Positions 32,260-41,534 of a stretch of DNA of 48,934 bases are shown here, piece by piece. The stretch is taken from assembly GCF_902388705.1 (NCBI RefSeq), contig NZ_CABMQJ010000015.1, forward strand, positions 1 to 48,934. Direction: 5' to 3'. Made by a program: the position numbers and the translations under genes. The notes under the pieces were generated by a model. The model saw only the letters and a program-made list of their open reading frames with translations. It was not told where the DNA came from and did no database searches. This stretch comes from an uncultured Alistipes sp. Lineage in GTDB: Bacteria > Bacteroidota > Bacteroidia > Bacteroidales > Rikenellaceae. Numbering within the stretch: position 1 is the first letter of the stretch; every line of letters starts with the position of its first letter.

Positions 32260-33390
32260 TTACTCGAGGCGGCGCGAGCCGTCGGAAATCACCACGTCGT
32301 ACACCTTGGGTTCGTGGCCGTACTTGGCGTTGAACCTCTCCTTGGCCGTGGCGATGAACTTGTCGTAAAGCTCGTCCTTCACCAGGTTGATCGTGCAGCC
32401 GCCGAAGCCGCCGCCCATGATGCGCGAACCCGTCACGCCGCACTGCTCGGCAACCTCCGCCAGGAAATCCAGCTCCTCGCACGACACTTCGTAGTCCTTC
32501 GACATTCCCCAGTGAGTTTCGTACATACGCTTGCCCACGGTTTCGTAGTCGCCCTTTTCGAGCGCTTCGCATACGTCGAGCACGCGCTTCTCCTCGCCGA
32601 TGACATAGCGGGCGCGCTTGTAGTCCTCCTCGGAAATCTTATCCTTCACAGCGTCCAACTGCTCCATCGTGGCTCCGCGCAGGAACTCCTGCCCGAGCAT
32701 CTTGGCGACACGCTCGCACGAAGCGCGGCGGTCGTTGTAGGGCGATCCCACCAACTCGTGCTTCACCCGCGAGTCGAGCAGGACGAGTTTATAGCCTTTG
32801 GGATCGAACGGGAAATAGGCATACTCCAGCGAACGGCAATCCAGGCGAATCAGGTTGCCCTTCTTGCCGAACACCGAGGCGAACTGATCCATGATGCCGC
32901 AGTTGACGCCGCAATAGTTATGTTCGGTCGACTGTCCGATTTTTGCCAGTTCGAATTTATCGATGCCGCAGTCATACAGCTCGTTCAATGCAAAGGCATA
33001 GGTCGATTCGAGCGCCGCCGACGAGGACATGCCGGCCCCCAGGGGTACGTCGCCCGCGAATACCGTATCGAAGCCGCCGATTTTGCCGCCGCGCTTCTGA
33101 ATCTCGCGGCAGACGCCGAAGATATAGCATGCCCACGACTCGGCGGGTTTGTCCTGCTCGTCGAGCCCGAACTCCGAACTCTCGCCCAAATCGAGCGCAT
33201 AGGCGCGCACCTTGTCAGTACCGTTGAGTTTAATCGCTGCGACGATGCCCTTGTCCACGGCACCCGGGAATACGAATCCTCCGTTGTAGTCGGTGTGTTC
33301 ACCGATCAGGTTGATGCGGCCCGGCGAAGCGAACAGGATCGCCTCCGGGCCATAAAGCTCCAGGAACTTCTCGCTGACTTTTTCTTTCAT
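32260..33390 (-). CDS. galK: Galactokinase
   Basis: GHMP kinase that phosphorylates galactose to galactose-1-phosphate, 376 aa. The N-terminal substrate signature is GRINLIGEHTDYNGG, the ATP-binding glycine loop is VPLGAGMSSSAALE, and a C-terminal glycine-rich motif reads SRIMGGGFGGCTINL. No galT, galE or mutarotase gene lies next to it. A near-consensus minus-strand -7 box (TATCTTCG, 33432-33439) lies upstream. Confidence 0.95.
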   Translation of the reverse strand: MKEKVSEKFLELYGPEAILFASPGRINLIGEHTDYNGGFVFPGAVDKGIVAAIKLNGTDKVRAYALDLGESSEFGLDEQDKPAESWACYIFGVCREIQKRGGKIGGFDTVFAGDVPLGAGMSSSAALESTYAFALNELYDCGIDKFELAKIGQSTEHNYCGVNCGIMDQFASVFGKKGNLIRLDCRSLEYAYFPFDPKGYKLVLLDSRVKHELVGSPYNDRRASCERVAKMLGQEFLRGATMEQLDAVKDKISEEDYKRARYVIGEEKRVLDVCEALEKGDYETVGKRMYETHWGMSKDYEVSCEELDFLAEVAEQCGVTGSRIMGGGFGGCTINLVKDELYDKFIATAKERFNAKYGHEPKVYDVVISDGSRRLE

Positions 33391-33599
33391 GGTTTATCTG
33401 GTTTTAAGTTGATGACGGTTAGCGTATCATACGAAGATAGGAAAAAATCCTGAAAATACAGCAAATTTCGTCGCAAAATTCTGCACATTCCTTGCATCGT
33501 GTTTCGTTTCAAAACCACACGGCACACTCCGCAAAATGACATCACGATGAAAAAACACGTTTTACACCCGACAGAAGTTGTTATTCCGGAAATGTTTAC

Positions 33600-33607
33600 T
33601 AACTTTG
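33600..33607 (+). promoter_or_regulatory. Promoter of the GDPD gene
   Basis: The -7 box TAACTTTG has a -33 TTG at 33578-33580, 19 bases upstream. It lies inside a longer open frame starting at 33499, so the ATG at 33652 is preferred. The gap 33391-33651 also holds the weak galK promoter and nothing else I recognise. Confidence 0.7.
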
Positions 33608-33651
33608 TTGAAGTTTCGATTTATAAGCACTCAACCAACATTTCAAACGAT

Positions 33652-34422
33652 ATGACAAAAAAACTTATCCTCGCTGCCGCCGCCATGCTCCTGGCAGGAA
33701 ACGCAGCGGTCGCCGCACAGCCCAAAGTTATTTCGCACCGCGGCTACTGGACGGCCCCCAATTCGGCGCAGAACTCCCTGGCCTCGTTCACCAAAGCCGA
33801 CTCAATCGGGGCATTCGGCTCGGAAATGGACGTATGGCTGACGGCCGACGACAAACTCATCGTCAACCACGACCGTATTTACAAAGGCACCGACATCGAT
33901 ATGGAGAAATCGACGCTGAAAGAGATTACCTCAATCGTACTCCCCAACGGCGAGAATATCCCCACGCTCGATGCCTACCTGCGCCTGGTGGCCGGCAAAC
34001 CCGACACCCGGCTGGTGCTGGAGATGAAATCGCTTTCGGATCTCAAGCGCGAAGACCTCGCCGCCGAGAAAATCGTCAAGGCGCTGCGCAAGTACAACCT
34101 GCTGGACCGTACGGACATCATCGCCTTTTCGATAAACGCCTGCCTGGCATTCCGCAAGCAACTGCCCGACGGCCGCATCTTCTACCTCAACGGCGACCTC
34201 GCCCCCAAAAGCATCAAGAAACTCGGCCTTACAGGCATCGACTACTCGATGAAGGTGCTCCGCAAACACCCCGAATGGGTGAAGCAAGCGCAGGAGCTGG
34301 GCCTCGAAGTCAACGTCTGGACGGTGGATACCGAAGAGGACATGCGCTATTTCATCGAACAGGGCGTGGATTACATCACGACCGACTATCCCGAACGCCT
34401 GCAGGCCCTGCTGAAGAAATAG
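33652..34422 (+). CDS. Exported glycerophosphodiester phosphodiesterase
   Basis: GDPD/GlpQ-type enzyme of about 256 aa that releases glycerol-3-phosphate from glycerophosphodiesters. The chosen start gives a good signal peptide (KKLILAAAAMLLAGNAAVAAQ). Catalytic pattern: HRG in ISHRGYW, the Glu and Asp in GSEMDVWLTAD, the His in IVNHDRIY, and a late WTVDTEEDMRYFIEQGVDYITTDYPE. The upstream frame from 33499 is dismissed because it spans the promoter. It sits beside glpR, glpD and glpT, so the product released in the periplasm can be imported by GlpT and oxidised by GlpD. Confidence 0.92.
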   Translation: MTKKLILAAAAMLLAGNAAVAAQPKVISHRGYWTAPNSAQNSLASFTKADSIGAFGSEMDVWLTADDKLIVNHDRIYKGTDIDMEKSTLKEITSIVLPNGENIPTLDAYLRLVAGKPDTRLVLEMKSLSDLKREDLAAEKIVKALRKYNLLDRTDIIAFSINACLAFRKQLPDGRIFYLNGDLAPKSIKKLGLTGIDYSMKVLRKHPEWVKQAQELGLEVNVWTVDTEEDMRYFIEQGVDYITTDYPERLQALLKK

Positions 34423-34444
34423 GGACGACGGCAAATAAAAACAA

Positions 34445-34478
34445 AATGTGCGGGCTGTGAAATCACAGCCCGCACATT
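34445..34478. terminator. Shared terminator of GDPD and glpR
   Basis: A perfect 16-base stem, AATGTGCGGGCTGTGA with TCACAGCCCGCACATT, has a two-base loop and A/T flanks for both directions. Confidence 0.9.
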
Positions 34479-34496
34479 TTTATTATTATCGGAGAG

Positions 34497-35291
34497 TCAG
34501 GCGTCGACGACAATCACCTCGATTCCGCGCTCGCGGAGCCGGTCGAGATACAACGGCTGGATACCGCTGTCGGTGATAATCCGGTCTACGGCCTCCAGGT
34601 CGCATATCTTGCTGAAACCGCGGCGGCCGAATTTCGAACTGTCCGCCAGCACGATTACCTTCTGAGAAGCCTCCATCATCGCCGCGTTCAGCGTCGCTTC
34701 GAGCATATTGGTCGTCGTAAGCCCGAATTCGAGATCGATACCGTCCACGCCCACGAACAGCTTACTGCAATTGAAGTGGCGCAGCATCTGCTCGGCGAAA
34801 GGCCCCACGACCGACACCGAACTGCTGCGGGTAATACCCCCGAGCTGCAACACGTCGATATTGGCATCCTGCGACAGAATCGAAGTCACGGGAACCGCTG
34901 CCGTAATTACGGTCAGATGGCCGATAGGTTTTATTTCACGTGCAAGGAAAGCCATCGTGGTACCCGAAGCGATGATAATCGAGTCGTCCTGCGCAATCAG
35001 GCTCGCCGCCTTGGCGCCGATGGCCCGTTTCTCGGCCACATTCTTTTTTTCCTTCTCGTTGACATGGCGGTCGCTGATGTACGGACTGATTAGTATGGCG
35101 CTTCCGTGAGTTCGGTACAGTTTTTTCTGTTGTTCGAGATAAGAGAGGTCTTTGCGAATGGTAACCTCCGAAACTTTGAACAGTTCGGCCAGCTGCACCA
35201 CGGATATGGAGCCGTTTTGCTGGAGCAGGGAGAGAATCCGGTTATGGCGTTCCGGAAGGCTTAAAATGTTCTCTTCGCCGGATTTATTCAT
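34497..35291 (-). CDS. DeoR/GlpR family transcriptional regulator
   Basis: A 264 aa DeoR-family repressor. The N-terminal winged helix (RHNRILSLLQQNGSISVVQLAELF, then VSEVTIRKDLSYLEQ) is followed by the sugar-phosphate sensing domain with IIASGTTMAFLA, GVDGIDLEFGLTT and LADSSKFGRRGF. It is transcribed away from glpD, across a 193-base gap with a palindrome on the glpD promoter. This makes it the likely glycerol-3-phosphate-responsive repressor of glpD-glpT and perhaps GDPD. A role for another sugar phosphate is possible. Confidence 0.88.
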   Translation of the reverse strand: MNKSGEENILSLPERHNRILSLLQQNGSISVVQLAELFKVSEVTIRKDLSYLEQQKKLYRTHGSAILISPYISDRHVNEKEKKNVAEKRAIGAKAASLIAQDDSIIIASGTTMAFLAREIKPIGHLTVITAAVPVTSILSQDANIDVLQLGGITRSSSVSVVGPFAEQMLRHFNCSKLFVGVDGIDLEFGLTTTNMLEATLNAAMMEASQKVIVLADSSKFGRRGFSKICDLEAVDRIITDSGIQPLYLDRLRERGIEVIVVDA

Positions 35292-35395
35292 GGCTTTAGA
35301 CTAATTTTAGTTTTATTATGCAAGATATAAAAAATAATCCGAAATACGACCGAAACCCGCCGAAGAAATATTTTTCCCGGCATTCCGCTATGATT

Positions 35396-35475
35396 CGAAA
35401 CGAAATAATATGAAATAAAACATATTTTATTTTGAAATACAAAAAATCATCCGTAATTTTGTTGCGAAACGAAAT
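35396..35475 (+). promoter_or_regulatory. glpD promoter with operator-like repeats
   Basis: The -7 box TAATTTTG (35454-35461) pairs with a -33 TTTG at 35431-35434, 19 bases apart. A perfect palindrome AAATAAAA-CATA-TTTTATTT (35413-35432) touches the -33 box. The 11-mer CGAAACGAAAT occurs twice, at 35396-35406 and 35465-35475, on either side of the promoter. These are good candidates for binding by the divergent DeoR/GlpR protein. Confidence 0.7.
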
Positions 35476-35484
35476 CAATTAATT

Positions 35485-37056
35485 ATGGAAAGACTTGCAC
35501 AGATCAAAAAACTATCCGAAAAAGACAAAGTTTGGGATATCGTCGTCGTTGGCGGCGGCGCAACGGGACTCGGCGTAGCGGTCGATGCGGCGACACGCGG
35601 TTTCAGCGTGGCCCTGCTCGAAAAGACCGACTTCGCGAAATGCACCTCGAGCCGCAGCACGAAGCTGGTACACGGAGGCGTCCGTTACCTGCAGAAAGGC
35701 GACGTCATGCTGGTGCTCGAAGCCCTGCGCGAACGCGGCCGCATGAAAGCCAATGCCCCGCACCTGGTAAAAGACCAGGCGTTCGTCATCTCGAACTACA
35801 GTTACTGGGACAATTTCCTTTATTTCTGTGGACTGACTTTCTACGATATGCTTTCGTTCGGTTTCGGTTACGGCCGCTCGAAATTCATTTCGGCAAAAAA
35901 GGTAATGAAATACATTCCCACTTCGGTCGAAAAGGGACTGAAAGGAGGCGTCGTATACCACGACGGCCAGTTCGACGACTCGCGCATGGCCGTGAACCTC
36001 GCACAAACCTGCGTCGAGAACGGCGGTACGGTGGTCAACCAGGCGACCGTCACGGGCATCGTACATGACCAGGCCGGCCACGCGGCGGGCGTGAAGTTCG
36101 TCGACAACCTCACCGGCGAAGAGCATACGCTCCGGGCGCGCAGCGTCGTCAACGCCGCAGGCTGCTTCGTGGACGACATCATGCACATGGACAGCCCCGC
36201 CCACCGCAAGATGGTGACCCCGAGCCAGGGCGTGCACCTCGTACTCGACATGAAATTCCTGCAGAGCGACTACGCCATCATGGTTCCCAAGACTTCGGAC
36301 GGCCGCGTGCTGTTCGCCGTGCCCTGGCACGACAAGGTCGTCGTCGGCACCACGGACATCGTGCGCCCCACGGCCGAGGAAGACCCGCGTCCGCTCAAGG
36401 AAGAGATCGACTTCATCCTCGGCACGGCCGGACTCTACATGAATCCGGCGCCGACCTATAAGGACATCCTTTCCGTATTTGCCGGACAGCGCCCGCTGGC
36501 GGCGCCCAAGAAAGAGGGCAAAAACACCAAGGAGATTTCGCGCAGCCACAAAATCATCGTTTCCGACAACGGACTGGTGACCATCACGGGCGGCAAATGG
36601 ACGTCGTACCGCCTGATGGCCGAGGACACGGTGGACAAGGCAATCGAGGTATCGAAACTACCCGCGCGCAAATGCGTGACCAAGAAACTGCGCATCCACG
36701 GCTACCGCAAGAACCCCAACCTGGCCGACCACATGTATGTCTACGGTTCCGACGAACCGAAGATTCTCGACCTCATCAAGCAGCAGCCCGAACTGGGTGA
36801 AAAACTCTCGCCCAAATACGGCTACACCTACGCCGAAGTACTCTGGGCCGTACGCGAGGAGATGGCCATGACGGTCGAGGACGTACTTTCGCGCCGCGTG
36901 CGTCTGCTCTTCGTCGACGCCCGCGAGGCCATGGCGGCAGCCCCGAAAGTGGCGGCGCTCATGGCGAAGGAGTTGGGGCGCGACCAGGCATGGATCGATG
37001 CACAGGTCAGGGATTTCACGGATTTGGCGAAAACGTATATCTTTGAGCAAGAATAA
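35485..37056 (+). CDS. glpD: Glycerol-3-phosphate dehydrogenase (FAD, aerobic type)
   Basis: Membrane-associated flavoenzyme of 523 aa that oxidises glycerol-3-phosphate to dihydroxyacetone phosphate and passes electrons to quinones. The FAD-binding motif is VVGGGATGLGVAVDAATRG, followed by SSRSTKLVHGGVRYLQ, the PSQGVHLVLD region and GGKWTSYRLMAEDTVD near the end of the DAO domain. A C-terminal domain of about 120 residues is present. It ends 11 bases before glpT, so the two form an operon under the palindrome-bearing promoter. Confidence 0.95.
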   Translation: MERLAQIKKLSEKDKVWDIVVVGGGATGLGVAVDAATRGFSVALLEKTDFAKCTSSRSTKLVHGGVRYLQKGDVMLVLEALRERGRMKANAPHLVKDQAFVISNYSYWDNFLYFCGLTFYDMLSFGFGYGRSKFISAKKVMKYIPTSVEKGLKGGVVYHDGQFDDSRMAVNLAQTCVENGGTVVNQATVTGIVHDQAGHAAGVKFVDNLTGEEHTLRARSVVNAAGCFVDDIMHMDSPAHRKMVTPSQGVHLVLDMKFLQSDYAIMVPKTSDGRVLFAVPWHDKVVVGTTDIVRPTAEEDPRPLKEEIDFILGTAGLYMNPAPTYKDILSVFAGQRPLAAPKKEGKNTKEISRSHKIIVSDNGLVTITGGKWTSYRLMAEDTVDKAIEVSKLPARKCVTKKLRIHGYRKNPNLADHMYVYGSDEPKILDLIKQQPELGEKLSPKYGYTYAEVLWAVREEMAMTVEDVLSRRVRLLFVDAREAMAAAPKVAALMAKELGRDQAWIDAQVRDFTDLAKTYIFEQE

Positions 37057-37067
37057 TTCGTTGAACC

Positions 37068-38408
37068 ATGTGGAGCATCCTGCAACCCCCTAAACACAAA
37101 CCGCCCGTTCCTGCGGAAAAAGTGGACAAAGAGTACAAGCGGCTGCGGCTGCAGGTATTCATCGGCATCTTCATCGGATACGCCGGATACTACCTCGTAC
37201 GCAAGAACTTCACGCTCGCCATGCCCCATCTGGTAGAGATGGGTTTCGACAAGGGCGACCTGGGTATCGCACTGTCGGCCAACGCCATCGCCTACGGACT
37301 TTCGAAGTTCCTGATGGGCGGCGTATCCGACCGCAGCAACGCCCGCGTATTCCTGCCGCTGGGCCTCGTGCTGTCGGCGCTGGTGACGATGTTCCTCGGA
37401 ACTTCGGCAGGTATCTCGTCGATTATCATGATGTTCGTCACGCAGTTCCTGATCGGCTGGTTCCAGGGTATGGGCTGGCCTCCGTGCGGACGCGTGATGA
37501 CGCACTGGTTCTCGCAGAACGAGCGCGGCACGAAAATGTCCATTTGGAACGTGGCCCACAACGTGGGCGGCGGTATGATCGGCCCGATGGCCGCCTACGG
37601 ACTGCTGTGGTTCGGCTCGTGGCAAATCGGTACGTTCTGGTTCCCGGCTGTCGTGGCAATCGTTGTCGCACTGGTGGCATTCCTGCTGATTCGCGACACG
37701 CCCCAGTCGACCGGCCTGCCGCCGATCGAGAAGTACCGCAACGACTACCCGAAAAATTACAGCGAGAAGTCGGAGCAGGAACTCACGACCAAGGAGATTT
37801 TCTTCAAATACGTACTCAACAACAAGATTCTGTGGTATATCGCCTTTGCCAACGCATTCGTATACCTCGTACGCTACGGTGTGCTGGACTGGGCACCGAC
37901 CTACCTGAAAGACATCAAGGGCTACGACATCAAGGACGTGGGCTGGGCCTATTCCGCATACGAGTGGGCGGCCATTCCCGGCACAATCATCTGCGGATGG
38001 CTTTCCGATAAGGTTTTCAAGGGCCGCCGTGCAATCACGACCATGATTTACATGGCTCTGGTCGCCGTGTTCGTAACGATTTACTGGAAGAATATGGACA
38101 GCGTCCTGCTGGACAACATCTCGCTAATCGCCATCGGATTCCTGATTTACGGCCCCGTGATGCTGATCGGCGTGCAAGCCCTCGACCTCGCCCCGAAAAA
38201 GGCGGCGGGAACGGCTGCGGGCCTTACGGGATTCTTCGGCTACTTCTTCGGAACGGCCATCCTCGCCAACATCGCCATGGGTGCCATCGTACAGCACCTG
38301 GGCTGGGACTGGGGATTCATCATGCTCCTCGGGGCATGTGCCATGGCGTTCCTCTTCATCAGCTTCACCTACAAGGAAGAACAATATCTGGTTAAACAGC
38401 GGAAATAG
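37068..38408 (+). CDS. glpT: Glycerol-3-phosphate transporter (MFS, OPA family)
   Basis: Organophosphate:phosphate antiporter of 446 aa with twelve membrane segments. It matches GlpT in YAGYYLVRKNFTLAMPHLVE at the first helix, the loop SDRSNARVFLP, and WFQGMGWPPCGRVMTHWFS in helix 4-5. The position right after glpD makes glycerol-3-phosphate the natural substrate. GDPD and GlpT together allow phospholipid head-group breakdown products to be used, and PlsY can reuse the same metabolite. Confidence 0.93.
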   Translation: MWSILQPPKHKPPVPAEKVDKEYKRLRLQVFIGIFIGYAGYYLVRKNFTLAMPHLVEMGFDKGDLGIALSANAIAYGLSKFLMGGVSDRSNARVFLPLGLVLSALVTMFLGTSAGISSIIMMFVTQFLIGWFQGMGWPPCGRVMTHWFSQNERGTKMSIWNVAHNVGGGMIGPMAAYGLLWFGSWQIGTFWFPAVVAIVVALVAFLLIRDTPQSTGLPPIEKYRNDYPKNYSEKSEQELTTKEIFFKYVLNNKILWYIAFANAFVYLVRYGVLDWAPTYLKDIKGYDIKDVGWAYSAYEWAAIPGTIICGWLSDKVFKGRRAITTMIYMALVAVFVTIYWKNMDSVLLDNISLIAIGFLIYGPVMLIGVQALDLAPKKAAGTAAGLTGFFGYFFGTAILANIAMGAIVQHLGWDWGFIMLLGACAMAFLFISFTYKEEQYLVKQRK

Positions 38409-38490
38409 TTCCAGATGCGGTGGTGCAACGCCGGACGGCGGCGCGGCATCGTGAAAAAACGCTGAAAATTGTTTTGTTTGGGAAGGGGCG

Positions 38491-39093
38491 TCAGCCCCGA
38501 ATCGAAAAAGCCTTTAACTCCCCGTTAAGGGCTTTTTCATTGCCCCCGACCAGCCGGTCGACAAGCGCATGGAAGCGCGGGGAATGGTCGTGGTGCACCG
38601 TATGGCAGAGTTCGTGGACAATGACGAAATCGCGCAGGTGCTCGGGAAGCGTCATCAGGAAGAGGCTCAACGAGATGTTGTTCTCTGCGGTGCAGCTCCC
38701 CCACTTGGTGCGGGAAGCCCGGATGGTCAGTTTGTTGTATTTCAGCCCCGTCAGCCGGGACAGGCGCTCGATACGTCCCGGCAAATCGGCACGCGCGGCA
38801 CGGCGCAGCTCCTCGATACGGGCTTTCGCCTCGGCCGGAGGCAGCTGCGAAGGCAGCGCGGCACGCCGCTGCGCCAAACGTTCGCGCGCGGCCTCTATCC
38901 ATCCGATTTTCTGTTCGAGGAATTGCATGGCCCGCCGGGCGGAAATGCCGCAGGGAAACGACAGCCGCACATCGCCCGCACCGCGCACGCTGATAGAGAT
39001 CCGGCGTGCGCGGCGCGATTGGGAAAGGGTTACCTCACCCAGCCGGGGATGTTCGACGGTGGTAAGCATCGCATCAACGGGACATGACAGCAT
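38491..39093 (-). CDS. YgjP-like zinc metallopeptidase (DUF45)
   Basis: A 200 aa YgjP/SprT-like protein. The zinc site is HELCHTVHHDHSPRFH (HExxH plus a third His), preceded by RTKWGSCTAENNISLS, typical of the family. The start at 39093 overlaps the DUF4153 gene by 20 bases; an internal ATG at 39069 is an alternative. It is the last gene of an rlmB-DUF4153-ygjP-like run. No physiological substrate is known for the family. Confidence 0.85.
   Translation of the reverse strand: MLSCPVDAMLTTVEHPRLGEVTLSQSRRARRISISVRGAGDVRLSFPCGISARRAMQFLEQKIGWIEAARERLAQRRAALPSQLPPAEAKARIEELRRAARADLPGRIERLSRLTGLKYNKLTIRASRTKWGSCTAENNISLSLFLMTLPEHLRDFVIVHELCHTVHHDHSPRFHALVDRLVGGNEKALNGELKAFSIRG
38504..38538 (+). 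terminator. glpT terminator embedded in the ygjP-like gene
   Basis: GAAAAAGCC-TTAAC pairs with GTTAA-GGCTTTTTC around a CTCCC loop, with T5 at the end. It lies 95 bases after the glpT stop and inside the last codons of the opposite gene. Confidence 0.75.
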
Positions 39094-40798
39094 CGAGCGT
39101 CACGTCGTCGAGCCAAAGCGTGGAATCGCGCCGCTGCATGCTCATGTTGGAAAAGAGGATTGTCAAATCGTCGTCGGAATAGGTCAGCAGCTTATCGGAA
39201 GCAGCCTCCAGCACGGAGGTCGCCGGGAATGCACCTTGTCCGACACGCAGCAACTGCCGCTGCAGCAACTCCTGCCCCGAAATCACGAACGCAGGCCGCT
39301 CCCCGCGGAAATCGATTCGCAGGCTATCGTCGCGGAACCGGTAAGTCACCCCGTCGTCCCCGTAACGCGTTACATTCATATACAGCCTCCTGTATCCGGA
39401 CGGAATTTCGACACAGCGGCTCCGGTCATTGTAAACCGAAATCCAGCCGCCTGAATCCGTATCGCACACATAATTCAGGCCGTAAACGACATAATCGCGG
39501 CATACCTGCGGAACGGCCCCGCGAACATCTTTCATCTTCACACCGAAACGCGCAAATGCCGTCGTATCGTGATCGGCGACGTAATCGAGGGCCTCGTACA
39601 TCCGGCGGTAATCGGCCGCCAGCAGCGAATCGGCCACGAAAGAGTCCAGTTTGAGCCTGCCGTCCGCATCGAGCATTTCCAGTTGCTTTGCCACGCGCAC
39701 GGCACGCCGCACCTGCGAGTCGACCGCAACGCGCTCCGGGCAGAGTGCCGGGATATACGCCAACGCCGCGAAACAGAGGAATCCCGCCACGCCGACATAG
39801 AAATAACGTCCCGTGCGGCGCGCAAGGAACAACACGACGCACAGGGTCATCAGCCCGCCGCTCACGAGCAGGTACACGCGCGGCTCGGTAAGCCCGTATT
39901 CGCCCGTACGGCGCAGGACGCCGATCCAGAACAACACCTGCGTAGGCAGCGAAATCAGGCTGAAACGGTCAAAAAACCAGTCGTACATCCGTTTCTGCAG
40001 CAGCGGCTGCAATGCCTGCACGGCGAGGGCGAAGAGCGTGAACCCGAATACCAGATAGGCCACGCCGCCCTCGGGCAGCGACCAGGTAACGAGGATTTTG
40101 GCCATGTAAAGATAGAGAATGGCCGTATAAATCAGCAGCGCAGGCGCTACGATATAGTTCAGCAGCACTTCGAGGATGCGGCTGCCCGTGCACTCGCCGC
40201 CGCTCCAGCGGTCGTACATCATCAGGAACAGCACCGGGGCGGCGAACGTTTCGAAGAAAATCACCGCATAGACCGATACGTGCTCAATCCATACGCCGTC
40301 GAGCCCGAAAATATACGTCGTGGAATAGAGAATCGCGCAGAACAACCCGAGCGCCACGTTGGCGAAAAACGCGGCGAGGATACCCGAACGCAGCCAAATC
40401 ATCACGTCGCCGACGAATCGCACGTTTTCCACCGCACGGCGGCACAGCAGCAGCGCCAGCGGCACCAGTATGCCGTAGGTAATCAGCGACGGCCCGGTGG
40501 ACAGCCAATCTTCGAGCCCGCTCCAGAATACCAGCGGCACGAACGGCGCCCAGCAGACCCAGTACACCCGCCTCCAGGGCCCGCGGCCCGCGAGGTTGTT
40601 GACCACCAGCGCCGCAGCGAAAGCGAGCGGCACGACGGCCAGTTTCGGAAAGGCATCGTCCCAGTCCAATTCATAAGCCAGCAGGCAGCCGATGCTGCCG
40701 ACAACGATCAGCGCCGCCTCCACGGGATGCAGGCGCAGCATCTGCGTGAACCCCTCCCGGAGCCAGAGCAGACAGCGTTCCAGTTTCGCTTTCATCAT
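39074..40798 (-). CDS. DUF4153 family integral membrane protein
   Basis: A 574 aa protein with about twelve hydrophobic segments in residues 25-360 and a soluble C-terminal part of about 200 residues after PALCPERVAVDSQVRR. It matches DUF4153 proteins, common in Bacteroidales and of unknown function. The phrases VYAVIFFETFAAPVLFLMMYD and YIVAPALLIYTAILYLYMAK are typical. It starts 7 bases after the rlmB stop and so belongs to that transcript. Nothing in the sequence shows a ligand. Confidence 0.82.
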   Translation of the reverse strand: MMKAKLERCLLWLREGFTQMLRLHPVEAALIVVGSIGCLLAYELDWDDAFPKLAVVPLAFAAALVVNNLAGRGPWRRVYWVCWAPFVPLVFWSGLEDWLSTGPSLITYGILVPLALLLCRRAVENVRFVGDVMIWLRSGILAAFFANVALGLFCAILYSTTYIFGLDGVWIEHVSVYAVIFFETFAAPVLFLMMYDRWSGGECTGSRILEVLLNYIVAPALLIYTAILYLYMAKILVTWSLPEGGVAYLVFGFTLFALAVQALQPLLQKRMYDWFFDRFSLISLPTQVLFWIGVLRRTGEYGLTEPRVYLLVSGGLMTLCVVLFLARRTGRYFYVGVAGFLCFAALAYIPALCPERVAVDSQVRRAVRVAKQLEMLDADGRLKLDSFVADSLLAADYRRMYEALDYVADHDTTAFARFGVKMKDVRGAVPQVCRDYVVYGLNYVCDTDSGGWISVYNDRSRCVEIPSGYRRLYMNVTRYGDDGVTYRFRDDSLRIDFRGERPAFVISGQELLQRQLLRVGQGAFPATSVLEAASDKLLTYSDDDLTILFSNMSMQRRDSTLWLDDVTLDAVMSR

Positions 40799-40805
40799 TT
40801 TATTG

Positions 40806-41534
40806 TTATCCGATACGTTGGCGCACCACTTCGAAAAGCATGACGGCCGCTGCGGCCGAAACGTTCAGCGACTCGATATGGCCGATCAGGGGGATAGCCA
40901 GCTGCTCGTCGCAGAGTTTGAGCACCTCTTTCGAGATACCCGTATCCTCGGCCCCCATCACGAGCGCCGTGGGTTTGCGGAAGTCCGCATCATAGAGCAG
41001 TTTGCGGCTCTTCTCGGTCGCGGCGACAATCTGAAACCCTTCGGTCTGCAGCAGTTTGAGCGTATTGCGCACCGACCCCACGCGGCAGACGGGAATCGTC
41101 GTCAGCGCCCCGGCCGACGAGCGGATCGCCTCGGCATTCACCGGGGCCGAGTTCTTCAGCGGCGTTATGAGCCCGTGCGCCCCGGCGCACTCGGCCGAAC
41201 GGGCGATGGCGCCGAAGTTACGCACGTCGGTCACCCCGTCGAAAATCACCACGAGGGGCGTCTCGTCTTCGGGAACCCGCTCCAGAATGTCGGCCAGTTC
41301 GACGTACTCGATGGCCGAAATCTGCGCCACGACGCCCTGGTGATTGCCCCGCGTCAGGCGGTTGAGCTTTTCGACGGGCACCTCCTGCATCCGCACCTTA
41401 TGGCGGAAGCAAAGGTCTTTCAGCTCCGTCATCAACTGCCCCTCGGCACCTTTGCGGATGTAGAGTTTCTCGATTTGCCGCCCGGCCTCGACGGCTTCGG
41501 CCACGGGACGTATCCCGAAAATGATATTGTCCAT
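40806..41534 (-). CDS. rlmB: 23S rRNA 2'-O-methyltransferase, RlmB/TrmH (SpoU) type
   Basis: A 242 aa SPOUT methyltransferase. The short N-terminal L30e-like substrate domain (IIFGIRPVAEAVEAG) precedes the trefoil-knot catalytic domain. The latter has the SpoU motifs NFGAIARSAECAGAHGLI, LVMGAEDTGIS and IPLIGHIESLNVSAAAAVMLFE. It should methylate the 2'-OH of a guanosine in 23S rRNA; RlmB (G2251) is the best match. The following 207 bases (41535-41741) hold no gene and no clear promoter that I can see. Confidence 0.9.
   Translation of the reverse strand: MDNIIFGIRPVAEAVEAGRQIEKLYIRKGAEGQLMTELKDLCFRHKVRMQEVPVEKLNRLTRGNHQGVVAQISAIEYVELADILERVPEDETPLVVIFDGVTDVRNFGAIARSAECAGAHGLITPLKNSAPVNAEAIRSSAGALTTIPVCRVGSVRNTLKLLQTEGFQIVAATEKSRKLLYDADFRKPTALVMGAEDTGISKEVLKLCDEQLAIPLIGHIESLNVSAAAAVMLFEVVRQRIG

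Noticed and set aside
31948..33453. 501 aa plus-strand open frame over galK
   Set aside because: It spans the shared terminator at 32208-32240 and runs antisense through galK; no motif.
33499..33651. N-terminal extension of the GDPD gene
   Set aside because: It contains the -33/-7 promoter at 33578-33607 and would bury the signal peptide that begins at 33652.
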